Below, in pieces: positions 38,852-48,318 of a stretch of DNA of 60,000 nt (positions are counted from its first letter, which is position 1; every line of letters starts with the position of its first letter). This DNA comes from Rhizobium etli CFN 42 (lineage in GTDB: Bacteria > Pseudomonadota > Alphaproteobacteria > Rhizobiales > Rhizobiaceae). The notes beneath the pieces are model-generated. The model was not told the origin of the DNA. It did no database searches and saw nothing but the letters and a program-made list of their open reading frames with translations. The DNA is taken from assembly GCF_000092045.1 (NCBI RefSeq), contig NC_007761.1, positions 1 to 60,000 of the forward strand, written 5' to 3'. Both the position numbers and the translations under genes were made by a program.

Positions 38852-39589
38852 TCACGCTGCTTCGCGGAAGCGGTATCCCACTCCGTAGAGTGTTTCAATC
38901 ATATCAAAGTCGGTATCGACCATCTTGAATTTCTTGCGCAGCCGCTTGATGTGGCTGTCGATGGTCCGGTCGTCGACATAGACCTGTTCATCATAGGCTG
39001 CATCCATCAGCGCGTCGCGGCTTTTCACGACGCCGGGGCGCTGCGCCAGCGAATGCAGAATCAGGAACTCGGTCACCGTCAGCGTCACTGCCTCGCCCTT
39101 CCAGGTGCAGGTATGGCGCTCCTGGTCCATGACCAGCTGTCCGCGCTCCAGCGAGCGGGCCTGCTGCACCGCGCCGGCTTTCGGCGCACCGCCAGGGCTC
39201 GTGCCACCGGCGGCTGCGGCTTCGCGGCTCGAGGCGCGACGCAGGACGGCGCGGACGCGCTCCACCAGCAGGCGCTGCGAGAAAGGCTTGGTGATGAAAT
39301 CGTCCGCGCCCATCTTCAGGCCGAACAGTTCGTCGATCTCCTCATCCTTGGAGGTGAGGAAAATGACCGGAATATCCGATTTCTGCCGCAGGCGGCGCAA
39401 CAGTTCCATGCCGTCCATGCGCGGCATCTTGATATCGAAGATCGCCAGCTGCGGCGGTCGCGCCAGAAGGCCGTCGAGCGCCGAGGCACCGTCCGTATAG
39501 GTCTCGACCTTGTATCCTTCGGCCTCCAGTGCGATCGACACCGAGGTGAGGATGTTGCGGTCGTCGTCAACGAGCGCGATTGTCGGCAT
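38852..39589 (-). CDS. chvI: Two-component response regulator ChvI
   Basis: OmpR-type DNA-binding response regulator, partner of ChvG. The receiver domain begins [15 protein letters not shown], phospho-acceptor Asp52 is in [13 protein letters not shown], and [13 protein letters not shown] and ITKPFSQ follow; the winged-helix part includes [14 protein letters not shown] and [10 protein letters not shown]. The ATG at 39589 (245 residues) is favoured by the family start and a GGAG nine bases upstream; ATG 39607 would add six residues. A linker rich in Ala/Gly (about residues 126-146) separates the domains. Divergent from pckA, with chvG 76 bp downstream. Confidence 0.95.
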   Translation of the reverse strand: MPTIALVDDDRNILTSVSIALEAEGYKVETYTDGASALDGLLARPPQLAIFDIKMPRMDGMELLRRLRQKSDIPVIFLTSKDEEIDELFGLKMGADDFITKPFSQRLLVERVRAVLRRASSREAAAAGGTSPGGAPKAGAVQQARSLERGQLVMDQERHTCTWKGEAVTLTVTEFLILHSLAQRPGVVKSRDALMDAAYDEQVYVDDRTIDSHIKRLRKKFKMVDTDFDMIETLYGVGYRFREAA

Positions 39590-39607
39590 GGTGTTGGTCT
39601 CCGTCAT

Positions 39608-39927
39608 CAGTGCGCAATCTCCCGGATTTTGGTCGTCCCCAGGCGGTCTCAATGACCGGATGCGCTTATGGAGGATAAAGGTGGAACAAATTGTGGCAAA
39701 GATAAAGAGGAAGATTGTTGTAAAAATCCCCCGCTTCCCTAAGTTGTACGCGGGAATGTTTCAACGCGGCTCTTCAAACGATTTAAAAAGAACGAAACAA
39801 ATTTAAATCGATTAATTATTTGATATTACTATATTTTCTCCGTTTTTATCTCTTGTCTTTTAAAATTTCTCACCGTATTTTTCCGCTCAGTTTTAACGGC
39901 AACGAGCCTGAGCAAAGGGAACCAGCC
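39608..39927. promoter_or_regulatory. AT-rich divergent regulatory region between chvI and pckA
   Basis: About 320 bp without a gene. A low-GC part at about 39775-39880 holds several TTAA and A/T runs (for example TTTAAATCGATTAATT). A weak inverted repeat CCCGC / GCGGG lies near 39728-39755. It must carry promoters for both chvI and pckA. No full CtrA-type or parS site was found. Confidence 0.55.
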
Positions 39928-41538
39928 ATGGAAAAGTTCGGAGTTCATAACCCGGCAACGGAGCTTGCAACGGTTGGATTGGGCGGCGCAGCCAGCGTCC
40001 GCTATAACTTTTCCGCCGCAGCGCTCTATGAAGAAGCGATCCGCCGGGGTGAAGCCGAACTGACCGCCCAGGGCGCGCTTCGGGCCCTCACCGGTCAGCA
40101 TACGGGCCGTTCGCCGCGCGACAAATTCGTCGTTCGCGATGCCAATACCGATGGCCAGATCTGGTGGGACAACAACAAGCCGCTCTCGCCGGAACATTTT
40201 GCGCTGCTGCGCGACGACATGCTGGCGCATGCAGCGGGCAAGGATCTGTTCGCCCAGGATCTTGTCGGCGGTGCCGAGGAAGGTCATGCCCTGCCGACGC
40301 GCGTCATCACCGAATTGGCCTGGCATTCGCTGTTCATCCGCAATCTGCTGATCCGCCCCGAGGCGGCGGCGCTGCCGACCTTCGTGCCGAAGCTGACGAT
40401 CATCGATCTGCCGAGCTTCAAGGCCGATCCGGCGCGCCACGGCTGCCGTTCGGAAACGGTGATCGCCTGCGATCTCACCAACGGTCTCGTTCTCATCGGC
40501 GGCACCTCCTATGCCGGCGAAATGAAGAAGTCAGTCTTCACCGTGCTCAACTACCTGCTGCCGGCCAAGGGTGTCATGCCGATGCACTGCTCGGCCAATG
40601 TCGGTCCGGACGGAGACGCGGCGGTCTTCTTCGGTCTTTCCGGCACCGGCAAGACGACGCTTTCGGCCGATCCGGCCCGCACGCTGATCGGGGACGATGA
40701 ACATGGCTGGAGCGAGAACGGCATCTTCAACTTCGAAGGCGGCTGCTACGCCAAGACCATCCGCCTCTCGGCCGAGGCCGAGCCGGAAATCTACGCAACG
40801 ACGCAGCGCTTCGGCACAGTGCTCGAAAACGTCGTCCTCAACGAACGGCGTGAGCCCGATTTCGACGACGGTTCGCTGACTGAAAATACCCGTTGCGCCT
40901 ACCCGATGCATTTCATCCCGAATGCCTCGGAAACCGGCCGGGCCGGGCATCCGAAGACGATCATCATGCTGACCGCCGACGCCTTCGGCGTCATGCCGCC
41001 GATCGCGCGCCTGACGCCCGATCAGGCGATGTATCACTTCCTCTCCGGCTACACCGCCAAGGTGGCCGGCACCGAAAAGGGTGTCGTCGAGCCGGAAGCG
41101 ACCTTCTCCACCTGCTTCGGCGCGCCCTTCATGCCGCGTCATCCGGCCGAATACGGCAATCTGCTCAAGGAGCTGATCAGCCGCCACGGCGTCGAGTGCT
41201 GGCTCGTTAACACCGGCTGGACCGGCGGCGCCTACGGCACCGGCAAGCGCATGCCGATCAAGGCGACGCGCGGCCTTCTCGCTGCCGCCCTCAGCGGCAA
41301 ACTCGGCCAGCTCCAATTCCGCACGGATACGAATTTCGGCTTTGCCGTGCCGGTTTCCGTCGATGGCGTCGACGGCAGCATTCTCGATCCCCGCTCGACC
41401 TGGGCTGACAAGGCTGCCTACGACGCGCAGGCCGAAAAGCTGGTCTCGATGTTCATCGCCAACTTCGCCAAGTTCGAAGATCACGTTGATGGCGGCGTCC
41501 GCGATGCGGCCCCGGGCGTAAAGGCCGCCGCCGAATAA
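39928..41538 (+). CDS. pckA: Phosphoenolpyruvate carboxykinase (ATP)
   Basis: First step of gluconeogenesis, oxaloacetate to PEP with ATP. Motifs: [11 protein letters not shown], kinase-1 type P-loop [15 protein letters not shown], metal site LIGDDEHGW, and [16 protein letters not shown]. The ATG at 39928 gives 536 residues, starting [10 protein letters not shown] as in other rhizobial PckA; upstream in-frame codons lie in AT-rich non-coding DNA. Divergent from chvI, an arrangement found in several rhizobia, with a regulatory region between. A parS-like site lies 15 bp past the stop. Confidence 0.97.
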   Translation: MEKFGVHNPATELATVGLGGAASVRYNFSAAALYEEAIRRGEAELTAQGALRALTGQHTGRSPRDKFVVRDANTDGQIWWDNNKPLSPEHFALLRDDMLAHAAGKDLFAQDLVGGAEEGHALPTRVITELAWHSLFIRNLLIRPEAAALPTFVPKLTIIDLPSFKADPARHGCRSETVIACDLTNGLVLIGGTSYAGEMKKSVFTVLNYLLPAKGVMPMHCSANVGPDGDAAVFFGLSGTGKTTLSADPARTLIGDDEHGWSENGIFNFEGGCYAKTIRLSAEAEPEIYATTQRFGTVLENVVLNERREPDFDDGSLTENTRCAYPMHFIPNASETGRAGHPKTIIMLTADAFGVMPPIARLTPDQAMYHFLSGYTAKVAGTEKGVVEPEATFSTCFGAPFMPRHPAEYGNLLKELISRHGVECWLVNTGWTGGAYGTGKRMPIKATRGLLAAALSGKLGQLQFRTDTNFGFAVPVSVDGVDGSILDPRSTWADKAAYDAQAEKLVSMFIANFAKFEDHVDGGVRDAAPGVKAAAE

Positions 41539-41552
41539 GAAGAATCAACTCC

Positions 41553-41568
41553 TGATTCACGTGAAACC
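41553..41568. promoter_or_regulatory. parS: Second parS-like ParB binding site
   Basis: TGATTCACGTGAAACC differs from the consensus TGTTTCACGTGAAACA at two positions; its first 15 bases are identical to the site at 1923-1938. It lies in the gap between pckA and arfB, directly before a hairpin. Binding is inferred. Confidence 0.7.
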
Positions 41569-41596
41569 CGGCATTGCAGGATGGCCGGGTTTTCTC
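41565..41596 (+). terminator. Probable terminator of pckA
   Basis: AACCCGGC and GCCGGGTT pair across an 11-base loop, followed by a short T-run (TTTTC), about 30 bp after the pckA stop. The left arm overlaps the end of the parS-like site. Confidence 0.65.
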
Positions 41597-41646
41597 GTTG
41601 ATGGCCGATGTTTTCAATTGGCGGCCGATATGAGATAGAACGCCGC

Positions 41647-42084
41647 ATGGCCAGCGACGCGCTCTACATCGATGACAGGATCACCATCGCGGGATGGGAA
41701 CTGACGGAACAGTTCGTTCTGGCGGGCGGTCCCGGTGGGCAGAACGTCAACAAGGTTTCGACCGCGGTCCAGCTGTTCTTCAACATCGCGAATTCGCCTT
41801 CCCTCAATGATCGCGTCAAGGCCAACGCGATCAAGCTCGCCGGCCGGCGTATGTCGAAAGAGGGTGTGCTGATGATCGAGGCGAGCCGCTTTCGCAGCCA
41901 GGACCGCAACCGCGACGATGCGCGCGAGCGGCTGAAGGAACTGATTCTGGAGGCGGCCAAGCCGCCGCCGCCGCCGCGCAAGAAGACAAAGCCGACCAAA
42001 GGTTCGGTCGAGCGCCGTCTGAAGGAAAAATCCGGCCGCTCGGAAGTCAAGAAAATGCGCGGCCGCCCCGGCGGCGGCGAATGA
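41647..42084 (+). CDS. arfB: Peptidyl-tRNA hydrolase ArfB (ribosome rescue)
   Basis: Class I release-factor-like protein that rescues ribosomes stalled on non-stop mRNAs. The catalytic GGQ is in VLAGGPGGQNVNKVSTAVQL (about residues 24-43), and the C-terminal tail is long, basic and Pro-rich (PPPPPRKKTKPTKGSVERRLKEK), as needed to enter the empty mRNA channel. 145 residues. The ATG at 41647 is selected over an upstream in-frame ATG at 41608 because conservation starts there. Overlaps nothing; alkB starts 1 bp after its stop. Confidence 0.93.
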   Translation: MASDALYIDDRITIAGWELTEQFVLAGGPGGQNVNKVSTAVQLFFNIANSPSLNDRVKANAIKLAGRRMSKEGVLMIEASRFRSQDRNRDDARERLKELILEAAKPPPPPRKKTKPTKGSVERRLKEKSGRSEVKKMRGRPGGGE

Positions 42085-42085
42085 C

Positions 42086-42697
42086 ATGCCCGAGCTCCTC
42101 AACGGCATCCGACATCTGCCCGGCTATCTCGACCGGGCGCACCAGGAGGAATTGGTCGAGCTGATCCGTGCCGTCGTCACCGAGGCGCCGCTCTATGTGC
42201 CCGTCATGCCCGGCACCGGCAAGCCGATGTCGGTCAGGATGACCAACTGCGGGCCGCTCGGCTGGGTAACGGACAAGGAGCGCGGCTATCGTTATCAGCC
42301 GACGCATCCGGCAACCGGCAGGTCCTGGCCTCAGATGCCGAAGCTTTTGCTCGATATCTGGAATGACGTTTCCGGCTATGAGAAGCCGCCGGAGGCCTGC
42401 CTCGTCAATTTCTATTCCGACGACGCCCGCATGGGCCTGCATCAGGATAAGGACGAACAGGATCTGCAGGCGCCGGTCGTCTCGATCTCGCTCGGCAACA
42501 GCTGCCGCTTCCGTATCGGCGGCCTCAACCGCAATGATCGTACGCTATCCTTCAAGCTTGCGAGCGGCGATCTGGTCGTGCTGGGCGGCGAGGGGAGGCT
42601 TTGTTACCATGGCGTCGACCGCATCTACCCTGCGACATCGACGCTGTTGAAGAACGGCGGCCGCATCAATCTGACGCTGCGCCGCGTTCGTCCGTGA
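42086..42697 (+). CDS. alkB: AlkB-type DNA/RNA dealkylating dioxygenase
   Basis: Fe(II)/2-oxoglutarate dioxygenase removing methyl groups (1-methyladenine, 3-methylcytosine) from nucleic acids. The iron triad is visible: HQDKDE supplies His and Asp, and a later His lies in LCYHGVDRIYP; NLTLRRV holds the 2-oxoglutarate-binding Arg. The segment PEACLVNFYSDDARMGLHQD is typical. 203 residues. Starts immediately after arfB, so they are probably co-transcribed; convergent with coaA, 14 bp away with no hairpin seen. Confidence 0.92.
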   Translation: MPELLNGIRHLPGYLDRAHQEELVELIRAVVTEAPLYVPVMPGTGKPMSVRMTNCGPLGWVTDKERGYRYQPTHPATGRSWPQMPKLLLDIWNDVSGYEKPPEACLVNFYSDDARMGLHQDKDEQDLQAPVVSISLGNSCRFRIGGLNRNDRTLSFKLASGDLVVLGGEGRLCYHGVDRIYPATSTLLKNGGRINLTLRRVRP

Positions 42698-42711
42698 ATA
42701 TTGATCGCCTG

Positions 42712-43707
42712 CTATAGTTTCCTGAGCGCGACCTGTTCGATCAGATGATCCTTGCCCTTTTTCAGGATGAGATCGGCGCGCGGCCGCGTCGGCAGGATGT
42801 TCTGGCGCAGGTTCTTCAGGTTGATGTTCGTCCAGAGATCTTCGGCGATTTCAAGCGCTTCCGCATCGGTGATCGAGGCGTAGCGATGGAAATAAGAATT
42901 GGGATCGCGGAAGGCGGTTTCCCGCAGCCGCATGAAGCGCGTCACATACCAGTTGTGGATCTCATCTTCCGCAGCATCGATATAGATCGAGAAGTCGAAG
43001 AAGTCGGACACCATCGGCACGATCTTGCCGTCGGCCGGCAAGTCGCGCGATTGCAGCACGTTGATGCCTTCGAAAATCAGGATGTCGGGCCGGTCGACGA
43101 TCTTGTATTCGTCCGGCAGCACGTCGTAGACGAGGTGCGAATAACACGGCGCCTTCACATCAGGCCGCCCGGCCTTGATCGCCGACAGGAAGCGCAGGAT
43201 TGCGCCCGTATCGTAGCTTTCCGGGAAACCCTTGCGCTGCATCAGCTTTTCCCGCTGCAGCACCGCGTTCGGGTGGAGGAAGCCATCCGTCGTGATGAGA
43301 TCGACCTTCGGGCTGGAAGGCCAGCGGCCCAGGAGCTCCTTTAGGATACGGGCTGTGGTCGATTTTCCCACAGCGACCGAGCCGGCGATGCCGATGACGA
43401 AAGGCGTTTTCGTCACATCCGACATGCTGAGGAAGCGGTTGCGCTGGTCGAACAGCATCTGCGAGGATTCGACATGCGACGAGAGCAGGCGCGACAGCGA
43501 GAGATAGATGCGCCGGACCTCGTCGAGATCGATCGGGTCGCCCATCGAGCGCAGCCGCTTGACCTCGTCGCCGGTCAGCGTCAGCGGCGTGTCGGCGCGG
43601 AATTTCGCCCATTGCTCGGAAGAGAAGAAATGGTAGGGCGAATAGGATTCAGACTGGAAGTGATCCAATATCTCCGGCACCCCGATAATCTCAGTCGCGA
43701 TACTCAT
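42712..43707 (-). CDS. coaA: Pantothenate kinase type I
   Basis: ATP-dependent phosphorylation of pantothenate, first and usually rate-limiting step of CoA synthesis. P-loop [15 protein letters not shown] near residue 105, [12 protein letters not shown], and the family motif [10 protein letters not shown]. 331 residues, slightly longer than the E. coli enzyme (316). Its start overlaps the hisE stop (ATGA), so it ends the his cluster transcript. Together with coaE at 2775 the window holds the first and last CoA steps. Confidence 0.96.
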
Positions 43708-44027
43708 GAACTCTGCCGGCTGGCCTTTTCCTTGAGACCGGACTGCGCGGTTCTGCGCTCGAGTTCGGCCATGACATTCTCTAGCGGTATTTCAGCAATC
43801 TTCAATACGACCAATAGGTGATAGAGCAGGTCGGCGGCTTCATAGGTCAGATTGTTGCGATCGCCCGTCACCGCCGCCATCACCGCTTCGATTGCCTCTT
43901 CGCCGAGCTTCTTCGCCGCCTTCGGCTGGCCGGCGGCCACGAGTTTGGCTGTCCAGGACTGCTCCGGTGAGGCTTTCGATCGCTCTTCGACGATGCGTTC
44001 GAGGTCGGAAAGGGAAAATCCGCTCAT
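43704..44027 (-). CDS. hisE: Phosphoribosyl-ATP pyrophosphatase
   Basis: Second step of histidine synthesis. MazG-like helical protein with [36 protein letters not shown], the acidic metal ligands (E, E, E, D) visible in this pattern. 107 residues; a separate HisE not fused to HisI, as usual for Alphaproteobacteria. Lies 16 bp after hisF and overlaps coaA by 4 bp. Confidence 0.95.
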
Positions 44028-44043
44028 TGTTCGTTCTCAGGCT

Positions 44044-44832
44044 TCAGTCGAGACGCATGTCGATGCCGCACTTCGACATATAGTGTTTTGCCTCGCCGAC
44101 GGTATAGGTGTTGAAGTGGAAGATCGATGCGGCCAGCACGGCGTTGGCATGGCCCTCCTTGACCCCGGCGACAAGATCGTCGAGGTCGCCGACGCCGCCG
44201 GATGCGATGACCGGCACACGCACCGCATCGGCGATCGTCCGCGTCAGCTCCAGGTCGTAGCCGACTTTGGTGCCGTCCCGGTCCATGGAGGTGACCAGCA
44301 GTTCGCCGGCCCCGCGCGCCACCATCTTCTGCGCGAATTCGATGGCATCGATGCCGGTCGCGTTGCGGCCGCCATGCGTATAGATTTCCCAGGCGCTGAA
44401 ATTGTCGCCGCCGACCGCTTGCGTGCGCCTGCGCTTGGCGTCGATCGAGACGACGATGCACTGGTCGCCGAACTTGTCGGCCGCCTCGGCGACGAAATCA
44501 GGATTGCTGACGGCTGCCGAGTTGATGGACACCTTGTCGGCGCCGCACAGCAGGAGCTTGCGGATGTCGGCAATGGTTCTGACGCCGCCGCCGACCGTCA
44601 ACGGCATGAAGCATTGCTCGGCCGTGCGCGCCACGACATCGAAAATCGTCTCGCGATTGTCCGAGGATGCGGTGATGTCGAGGAAGCAGAGCTCGTCGGC
44701 GCCGGCCGCGTCATAGGCTTTCGCCGCTTCGACCGGATCGCCGGCATCGACGAGATTGAGAAAATTGACGCCCTTGACGACGCGGCCGTCCTTGACGTCG
44801 AGGCAGGGAATGACACGAGCCTTGAGGGTCAT
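44044..44832 (-). CDS. hisF: Imidazole glycerol phosphate synthase cyclase subunit HisF
   Basis: Cyclase half of IGP synthase; receives ammonia from HisH. (beta/alpha)8 barrel with the catalytic Asp in [15 protein letters not shown] (about residue 12) and a second in [14 protein letters not shown]; phosphate-binding TVGGGVRTI and [10 protein letters not shown]. 262 residues, normal. Its start is directly after the hisA stop (adjacent bases), and hisE follows 16 bp later. Confidence 0.97.
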   Translation of the reverse strand: MTLKARVIPCLDVKDGRVVKGVNFLNLVDAGDPVEAAKAYDAAGADELCFLDITASSDNRETIFDVVARTAEQCFMPLTVGGGVRTIADIRKLLLCGADKVSINSAAVSNPDFVAEAADKFGDQCIVVSIDAKRRRTQAVGGDNFSAWEIYTHGGRNATGIDAIEFAQKMVARGAGELLVTSMDRDGTKVGYDLELTRTIADAVRVPVIASGGVGDLDDLVAGVKEGHANAVLAASIFHFNTYTVGEAKHYMSKCGIDMRLD

Positions 44833-45579
44833 TTACGCAGTCTCCTTGGCCCTGTTGGCGTTGATCAGCGCCAGCGCTTCCTTGGGGTCAATGCGGCCGT
44901 CGTAAAGCGCACGGCCGGAGATCGCTCCTTCCAGCTTTCGTGCATCGGGCTGCAGCATCCGTTTGATGTCGTTAAGCGAGGCGAGGCCGCCCGAGGCAAT
45001 GACGGGAATGGAGACCGCGTCGGCGAGTTCCAGCGTCGAACTCCAGTTGATGCCGGTCAGGATGCCGTCGCGGTCGATATCGGTGTAGATGATTGCGGCA
45101 ACACCGGCGCCCTCGAATTTCTTGGCGAGTTCGATGATGCCGAGTTCGGAAGCTTCAGCCCAACCCTCGACCGCCACCTTGCCGCCCTTGGCATCGATGC
45201 CGACGGCGACGCGGCCGGGAAATTTCCGGCAGGCCTCGATGACCAGCTCAGGATTTCGAACCGCGACGGTGCCGAGGATGACCCGCCGCAACCCGCGCGA
45301 CAGCCAGGCTTCGATGTGGTCGAGCGTGCGGATGCCGCCGCCGAGCTGCACTGGATTTTTAGTCGCCTTCAGGATCGCCTCGACGGCGTCGCCATTGGCC
45401 GAATGGCCCGCGAAGGCGCCATCGAGATCGACCACATGCAGCCATTCGAAGCCCTGGTCTTCGAAGGATTTCGCCTGGGCGGCCGGATCGGTGTTGTAAA
45501 CCGTTGCCTGCTGCATGTCGCCGAGCTTGAGGCGGACGCATTGGCCGCCCTTCAGATCGATCGCGGGAAAAAGGATCAT
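44833..45579 (-). CDS. hisA: ProFAR isomerase HisA
   Basis: Fourth enzyme of histidine synthesis, isomerising ProFAR to PRFAR. (beta/alpha)8 barrel starting [17 protein letters not shown] with the catalytic Asp, then [26 protein letters not shown] and [14 protein letters not shown]. 248 residues. Follows the membrane-protein gene by 6 bp and is contiguous with hisF, so those unknown genes are on the same transcript. Confidence 0.97.
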   Translation of the reverse strand: MILFPAIDLKGGQCVRLKLGDMQQATVYNTDPAAQAKSFEDQGFEWLHVVDLDGAFAGHSANGDAVEAILKATKNPVQLGGGIRTLDHIEAWLSRGLRRVILGTVAVRNPELVIEACRKFPGRVAVGIDAKGGKVAVEGWAEASELGIIELAKKFEGAGVAAIIYTDIDRDGILTGINWSSTLELADAVSIPVIASGGLASLNDIKRMLQPDARKLEGAISGRALYDGRIDPKEALALINANRAKETA

Positions 45580-45585
45580 ATCGTC

Positions 45586-46143
45586 TTACGTCCGTAGAGT
45601 GATCGCTGCCATCAGCGCATTCCACGCATCTACGATATCCGAGCGGAAAAAGACAGCGGCAATGGCGGCCGCGCTCAGAAGCAGCAGAAGCAGAAGGATG
45701 ACGATGAAGCCGGCACGCACCTGGCGCCAGAAGCCGAGGCGCTTCTTCACGGATTTCTCGATCTCGCGAACCCGCCGCAGGGCGTCGCTGTTGACGGCGG
45801 CGAGCCGGATTTCGGGCTCCATCGCCTCCACATAGGTCTCGGCATAGCTCGAAAGAATCTGCGAGGCGCGATCGCGCAGCGTATTGCGCAGGTCGGTGGA
45901 GAGATAGTTGCTGGAAACGGCGGCAAGCTCGGCCTCATTGGGCGAACGGCCGGCATTCCGCTTGCGATAGCTGACGACGAAATCGCGCTTTTGCCGCTCG
46001 TAAAGGGCATAGGCAAGCAGGCCGATCAGATCGTCTTCGCCTTCGATGTAGAATTCCAGCACGGCTTCGGTGATATCGCCGGCGTTGATCCCATTGGCGC
46101 GCAGCTGCGAATTCTCGTTGCCGGCAAGGAATTCGTGGATCAT
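45586..46143 (-). CDS. Conserved membrane protein of unknown function in the his cluster
   Basis: 185 residues, not matched to a named family by eye. The first 125 residues are charged and helical (DLIGLLAYALYERQKRDF, then a probable coiled coil), followed by one strong transmembrane segment at about 142-167 (VRAGFIVILLLLLLLSAAAIAAVFF) near the C-terminus, which suggests a tail-anchored or single-pass protein with most of the chain on one side. Overlaps the small gene upstream by 4 bp and is 6 bp before hisA. Position suggests co-expression with histidine synthesis, but no role is evident. Confidence 0.75.
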   Translation of the reverse strand: MIHEFLAGNENSQLRANGINAGDITEAVLEFYIEGEDDLIGLLAYALYERQKRDFVVSYRKRNAGRSPNEAELAAVSSNYLSTDLRNTLRDRASQILSSYAETYVEAMEPEIRLAAVNSDALRRVREIEKSVKKRLGFWRQVRAGFIVILLLLLLLSAAAIAAVFFRSDIVDAWNALMAAITLRT

Positions 46144-46322
46144 CGGTCCAGCCTTTCTTTCAATGCCTTGGCCGCGTTGGAAAGCGCCCTTTTATGGAGG
46201 GCTTCGTCGACACGGCGAATGATCGTCCCGTCGGGAAGCCGGATGTCCGAGAAGGAAGGCAGACCCTCTCGGGAGGGCCGCAGCATATAGAACACCTTGC
46301 CTGATTTCTGCGAAGCCGGCAT
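46140..46322 (-). CDS. Small conserved hypothetical protein in the his cluster
   Basis: 60 residues from ATG 46322, which has GGGAG nine bases upstream; a GTG at 46331 would add three. Sequence is basic at both ends (MPASQKSGKVFYMLRPSREG ... KRALSNAAKALKERLDR) with the central phrase FSDIRLPDGTIIRRVDEAL and no hydrophobic helix. It overlaps the next gene by 4 bp, so translation is probably coupled, and the frame has the high GC3 of real genes here. No function can be assigned; interaction with the following membrane protein is a reasonable guess. Confidence 0.65.
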   Translation of the reverse strand: MPASQKSGKVFYMLRPSREGLPSFSDIRLPDGTIIRRVDEALHKRALSNAAKALKERLDR

Positions 46323-46374
46323 CGAGTGCACTCCCGTTCCGCCCTTTCCATAAAGAGGAAATAAGGCGGAGGTA

Positions 46375-47025
46375 TTACGGATTCCAGCGCAGGAAATTGG
46401 CGATCAGGGCGAGGCCGAGCTTCTGGCTCTTTTCCGGGTGAAACTGGGCGCCCACCATGTTGTCGCGCCCGACGAGGGCGGTCATCGGGCCGCCATAATC
46501 GACGGTCGCAATGACATCCTCGGGGTCTTGGGCGGCAAGATGGTAGGAATGCACGAAATAGGCGTGCAGTCCCTGCGGCCCGGTGGGAATGCCGTCGAAC
46601 AGCGGATGTTTGCGCTTCAGGTCGAGCGTGTTCCAGCCGATTTGCGGAATCTTCAACGAGGGATCGTCAGGCGTCATCTCGATGACATCGCCCGGAATCC
46701 AGCCGAAGCCGCGTGTCACGGTCTTCTCCAGACCGCGCGAGGACATGAGCTGCATGCCGACGCAGATGCCGAGGAAAGGCCGCGCCTTATTCTCGACAGC
46801 CTCGATCAGCACTTCGCTCATGCCGGGCACGGCGTCCAGTCCACGCCGGCAATCGGCGTATGCGCCGACGCCGGGCAGCACGATACGATCGGCCGCAGCA
46901 ACGTCCTCCGCCTTAGCGGTGAGATCGATGTGCGCATCGATGCCCGCCTCGCGCGCGGCACGTTCGAAAGCCTTGGTCGCCGAACGAAGGTTGCCGGAAC
47001 CATAATCGATAATCGCGACGCGCAT
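46375..47025 (-). CDS. hisH: Imidazole glycerol phosphate synthase glutaminase subunit HisH
   Basis: Class I glutamine amidotransferase that feeds ammonia to HisF. Nucleophile Cys in [14 protein letters not shown], His and Glu near the C-terminus in [16 protein letters not shown]-terminus [13 protein letters not shown]. 216 residues, normal. Starts 2 bp after the DUF2628 gene and ends about 50 bp before the small hypothetical gene. Confidence 0.96.
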   Translation of the reverse strand: MRVAIIDYGSGNLRSATKAFERAAREAGIDAHIDLTAKAEDVAAADRIVLPGVGAYADCRRGLDAVPGMSEVLIEAVENKARPFLGICVGMQLMSSRGLEKTVTRGFGWIPGDVIEMTPDDPSLKIPQIGWNTLDLKRKHPLFDGIPTGPQGLHAYFVHSYHLAAQDPEDVIATVDYGGPMTALVGRDNMVGAQFHPEKSQKLGLALIANFLRWNP

Positions 47026-47027
47026 CG

Positions 47028-47513
47028 TCAGCGTCCTCCATCAAAACCAAAGAGACCGAGCGATATCGCCTGACCGTGCGGGATGTTCGCACCGGGCTTG
47101 TTCTGCCGGTCCGGTGCGACGGTGTCGTCACTCCCCGCAGGGACCGCCTTGTCCGCAAAATAGACCTGCTCGGCAATATCGAGCTTATCGGCTGCAACGA
47201 GCGCGTCTTCATTCCAGCCCTTGGCGGCAAGGTTGCGGATGCGGAAATTCTGGCCCTCGAGACCGACCAGTATATTCACGCCCAGCATGATCGCCGCGCC
47301 CGCCGGCCCCAGACCGGGTTCGTCCATCAGTGCAGCACCGATTCCTTGCAGGAGAAACGCCGCGGCCGCATGCAGCCATAGCCGGTGCACCAGAAGCCAA
47401 GCCCATGGAAACAGGAAGCCGAGCCAGGTAAAGCCGTCGCGAATTGTGCGCACCTCATCGGTCGCTGCGCTCCCGCCGCCGGGCGGTGTCAGGAAAATAT
47501 AGCTGGAGGTCAT
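47028..47513 (-). CDS. DUF2628 membrane protein
   Basis: 161 residues with the DUF2628 pattern: [21 protein letters not shown] followed by a hydrophobic stretch [14 protein letters not shown], then a helix [19 protein letters not shown] and the motif [17 protein letters not shown]. The C-terminal 45 residues are polar. DUF2628 genes sit between hisB and hisH in many Rhizobiales; function unknown. It is 21 bp after hisB and 2 bp before hisH, so it must share their transcript. Confidence 0.85.
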   Translation of the reverse strand: MTSSYIFLTPPGGGSAATDEVRTIRDGFTWLGFLFPWAWLLVHRLWLHAAAAFLLQGIGAALMDEPGLGPAGAAIMLGVNILVGLEGQNFRIRNLAAKGWNEDALVAADKLDIAEQVYFADKAVPAGSDDTVAPDRQNKPGANIPHGQAISLGLFGFDGGR

Positions 47514-47534
47514 TGTCGCCGCTCCCTGAGGGGC

Positions 47535-48143
47535 TCAGACGAGCGTGCCCTTCGTCGAGGGAACACGGCCCGCCTGTCTCGGATCGATCTCTGTCGCCGT
47601 GCGCAACGCGCGGGCGACCGCCTTGAAGCATGTCTCGGCAATATGGTGGTTGTTGGCGCCATAATGGTTGAGAAGATGCAAGGTGATGCCGGCGTTCTGG
47701 GCGAGCGCCTGGAAGAACTCGCGCACGAGTTCCGTGTCGAAGGTGCCGATCTTCGGTGCGCTGAAGGCGACATTCCAGACGAGGAAGGGCCGACCCGAAA
47801 GATCGACCGCCGCCTTGGTCATCGTCTCGTCCATGGCGAGATCGATCGAGGCGTAGCGCGTGATGCCCCGGCGGTCGCCGAGCGCTTTCGAGATCGCCTG
47901 GCCGATCGCAATGCCGGTATCTTCGACCGTATGATGATCGTCGATATGCAGGTCGCCCTTGGCTTCGATTTCCATGTCGATGAGGGAATGCCGCGAAAGC
48001 TGGTCGAGCATATGGTCGAAGAAGCCGACGCCGGTCGAAATCTTCGATTTGCCGGTGCCGTCGAGATTGACGGAAACGGAAATCGACGTCTCGTTGGTCT
48101 TGCGGGCAACGCTGCCCGTACGGCTTGCTGCAGTCTCGGCCAT
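47535..48143 (-). CDS. hisB: Imidazoleglycerol-phosphate dehydratase
   Basis: Sixth step of histidine synthesis. The duplicated metal-binding motifs are visible: [14 protein letters not shown] and [20 protein letters not shown], then [15 protein letters not shown] and [19 protein letters not shown]. The ATG at 48143 has GGAGGG six bases upstream and gives 202 residues; a 16-residue extension is not needed. A monofunctional dehydratase without the phosphatase half found in E. coli. It begins the minus-strand his cluster and is divergent from hslV. Confidence 0.96.
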   Translation of the reverse strand: MAETAASRTGSVARKTNETSISVSVNLDGTGKSKISTGVGFFDHMLDQLSRHSLIDMEIEAKGDLHIDDHHTVEDTGIAIGQAISKALGDRRGITRYASIDLAMDETMTKAAVDLSGRPFLVWNVAFSAPKIGTFDTELVREFFQALAQNAGITLHLLNHYGANNHHIAETCFKAVARALRTATEIDPRQAGRVPSTKGTLV

Positions 48144-48225
48144 GTGGCCCTCCATCGGAATGAAGCCGTTCCTTATCAGGCGCATCGGCAAATATCCAGA
48201 AGCCGCGGAGGAGAAAAGCCCCCAT

Positions 48226-48253
48226 TTGCAATCGGCTCAGGCCTGCTTACATA
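48226..48253 (+). promoter_or_regulatory. Candidate promoter of hslVU
   Basis: TTGCAA (48226-48231) and TACATA (48248-48253) with 16-bp spacing, about 65 bp upstream of the hslV ATG, in the gap divergent to hisB. Whether it is read by the vegetative or a heat-shock sigma factor cannot be judged by eye. Confidence 0.35.
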
Positions 48254-48318
48254 GGGTTCAACAAGGACCGGTGTGCGGTCTCATGTAAAGGCCCGCGTCA
48301 TGGGCAGACAGGTGTTTT

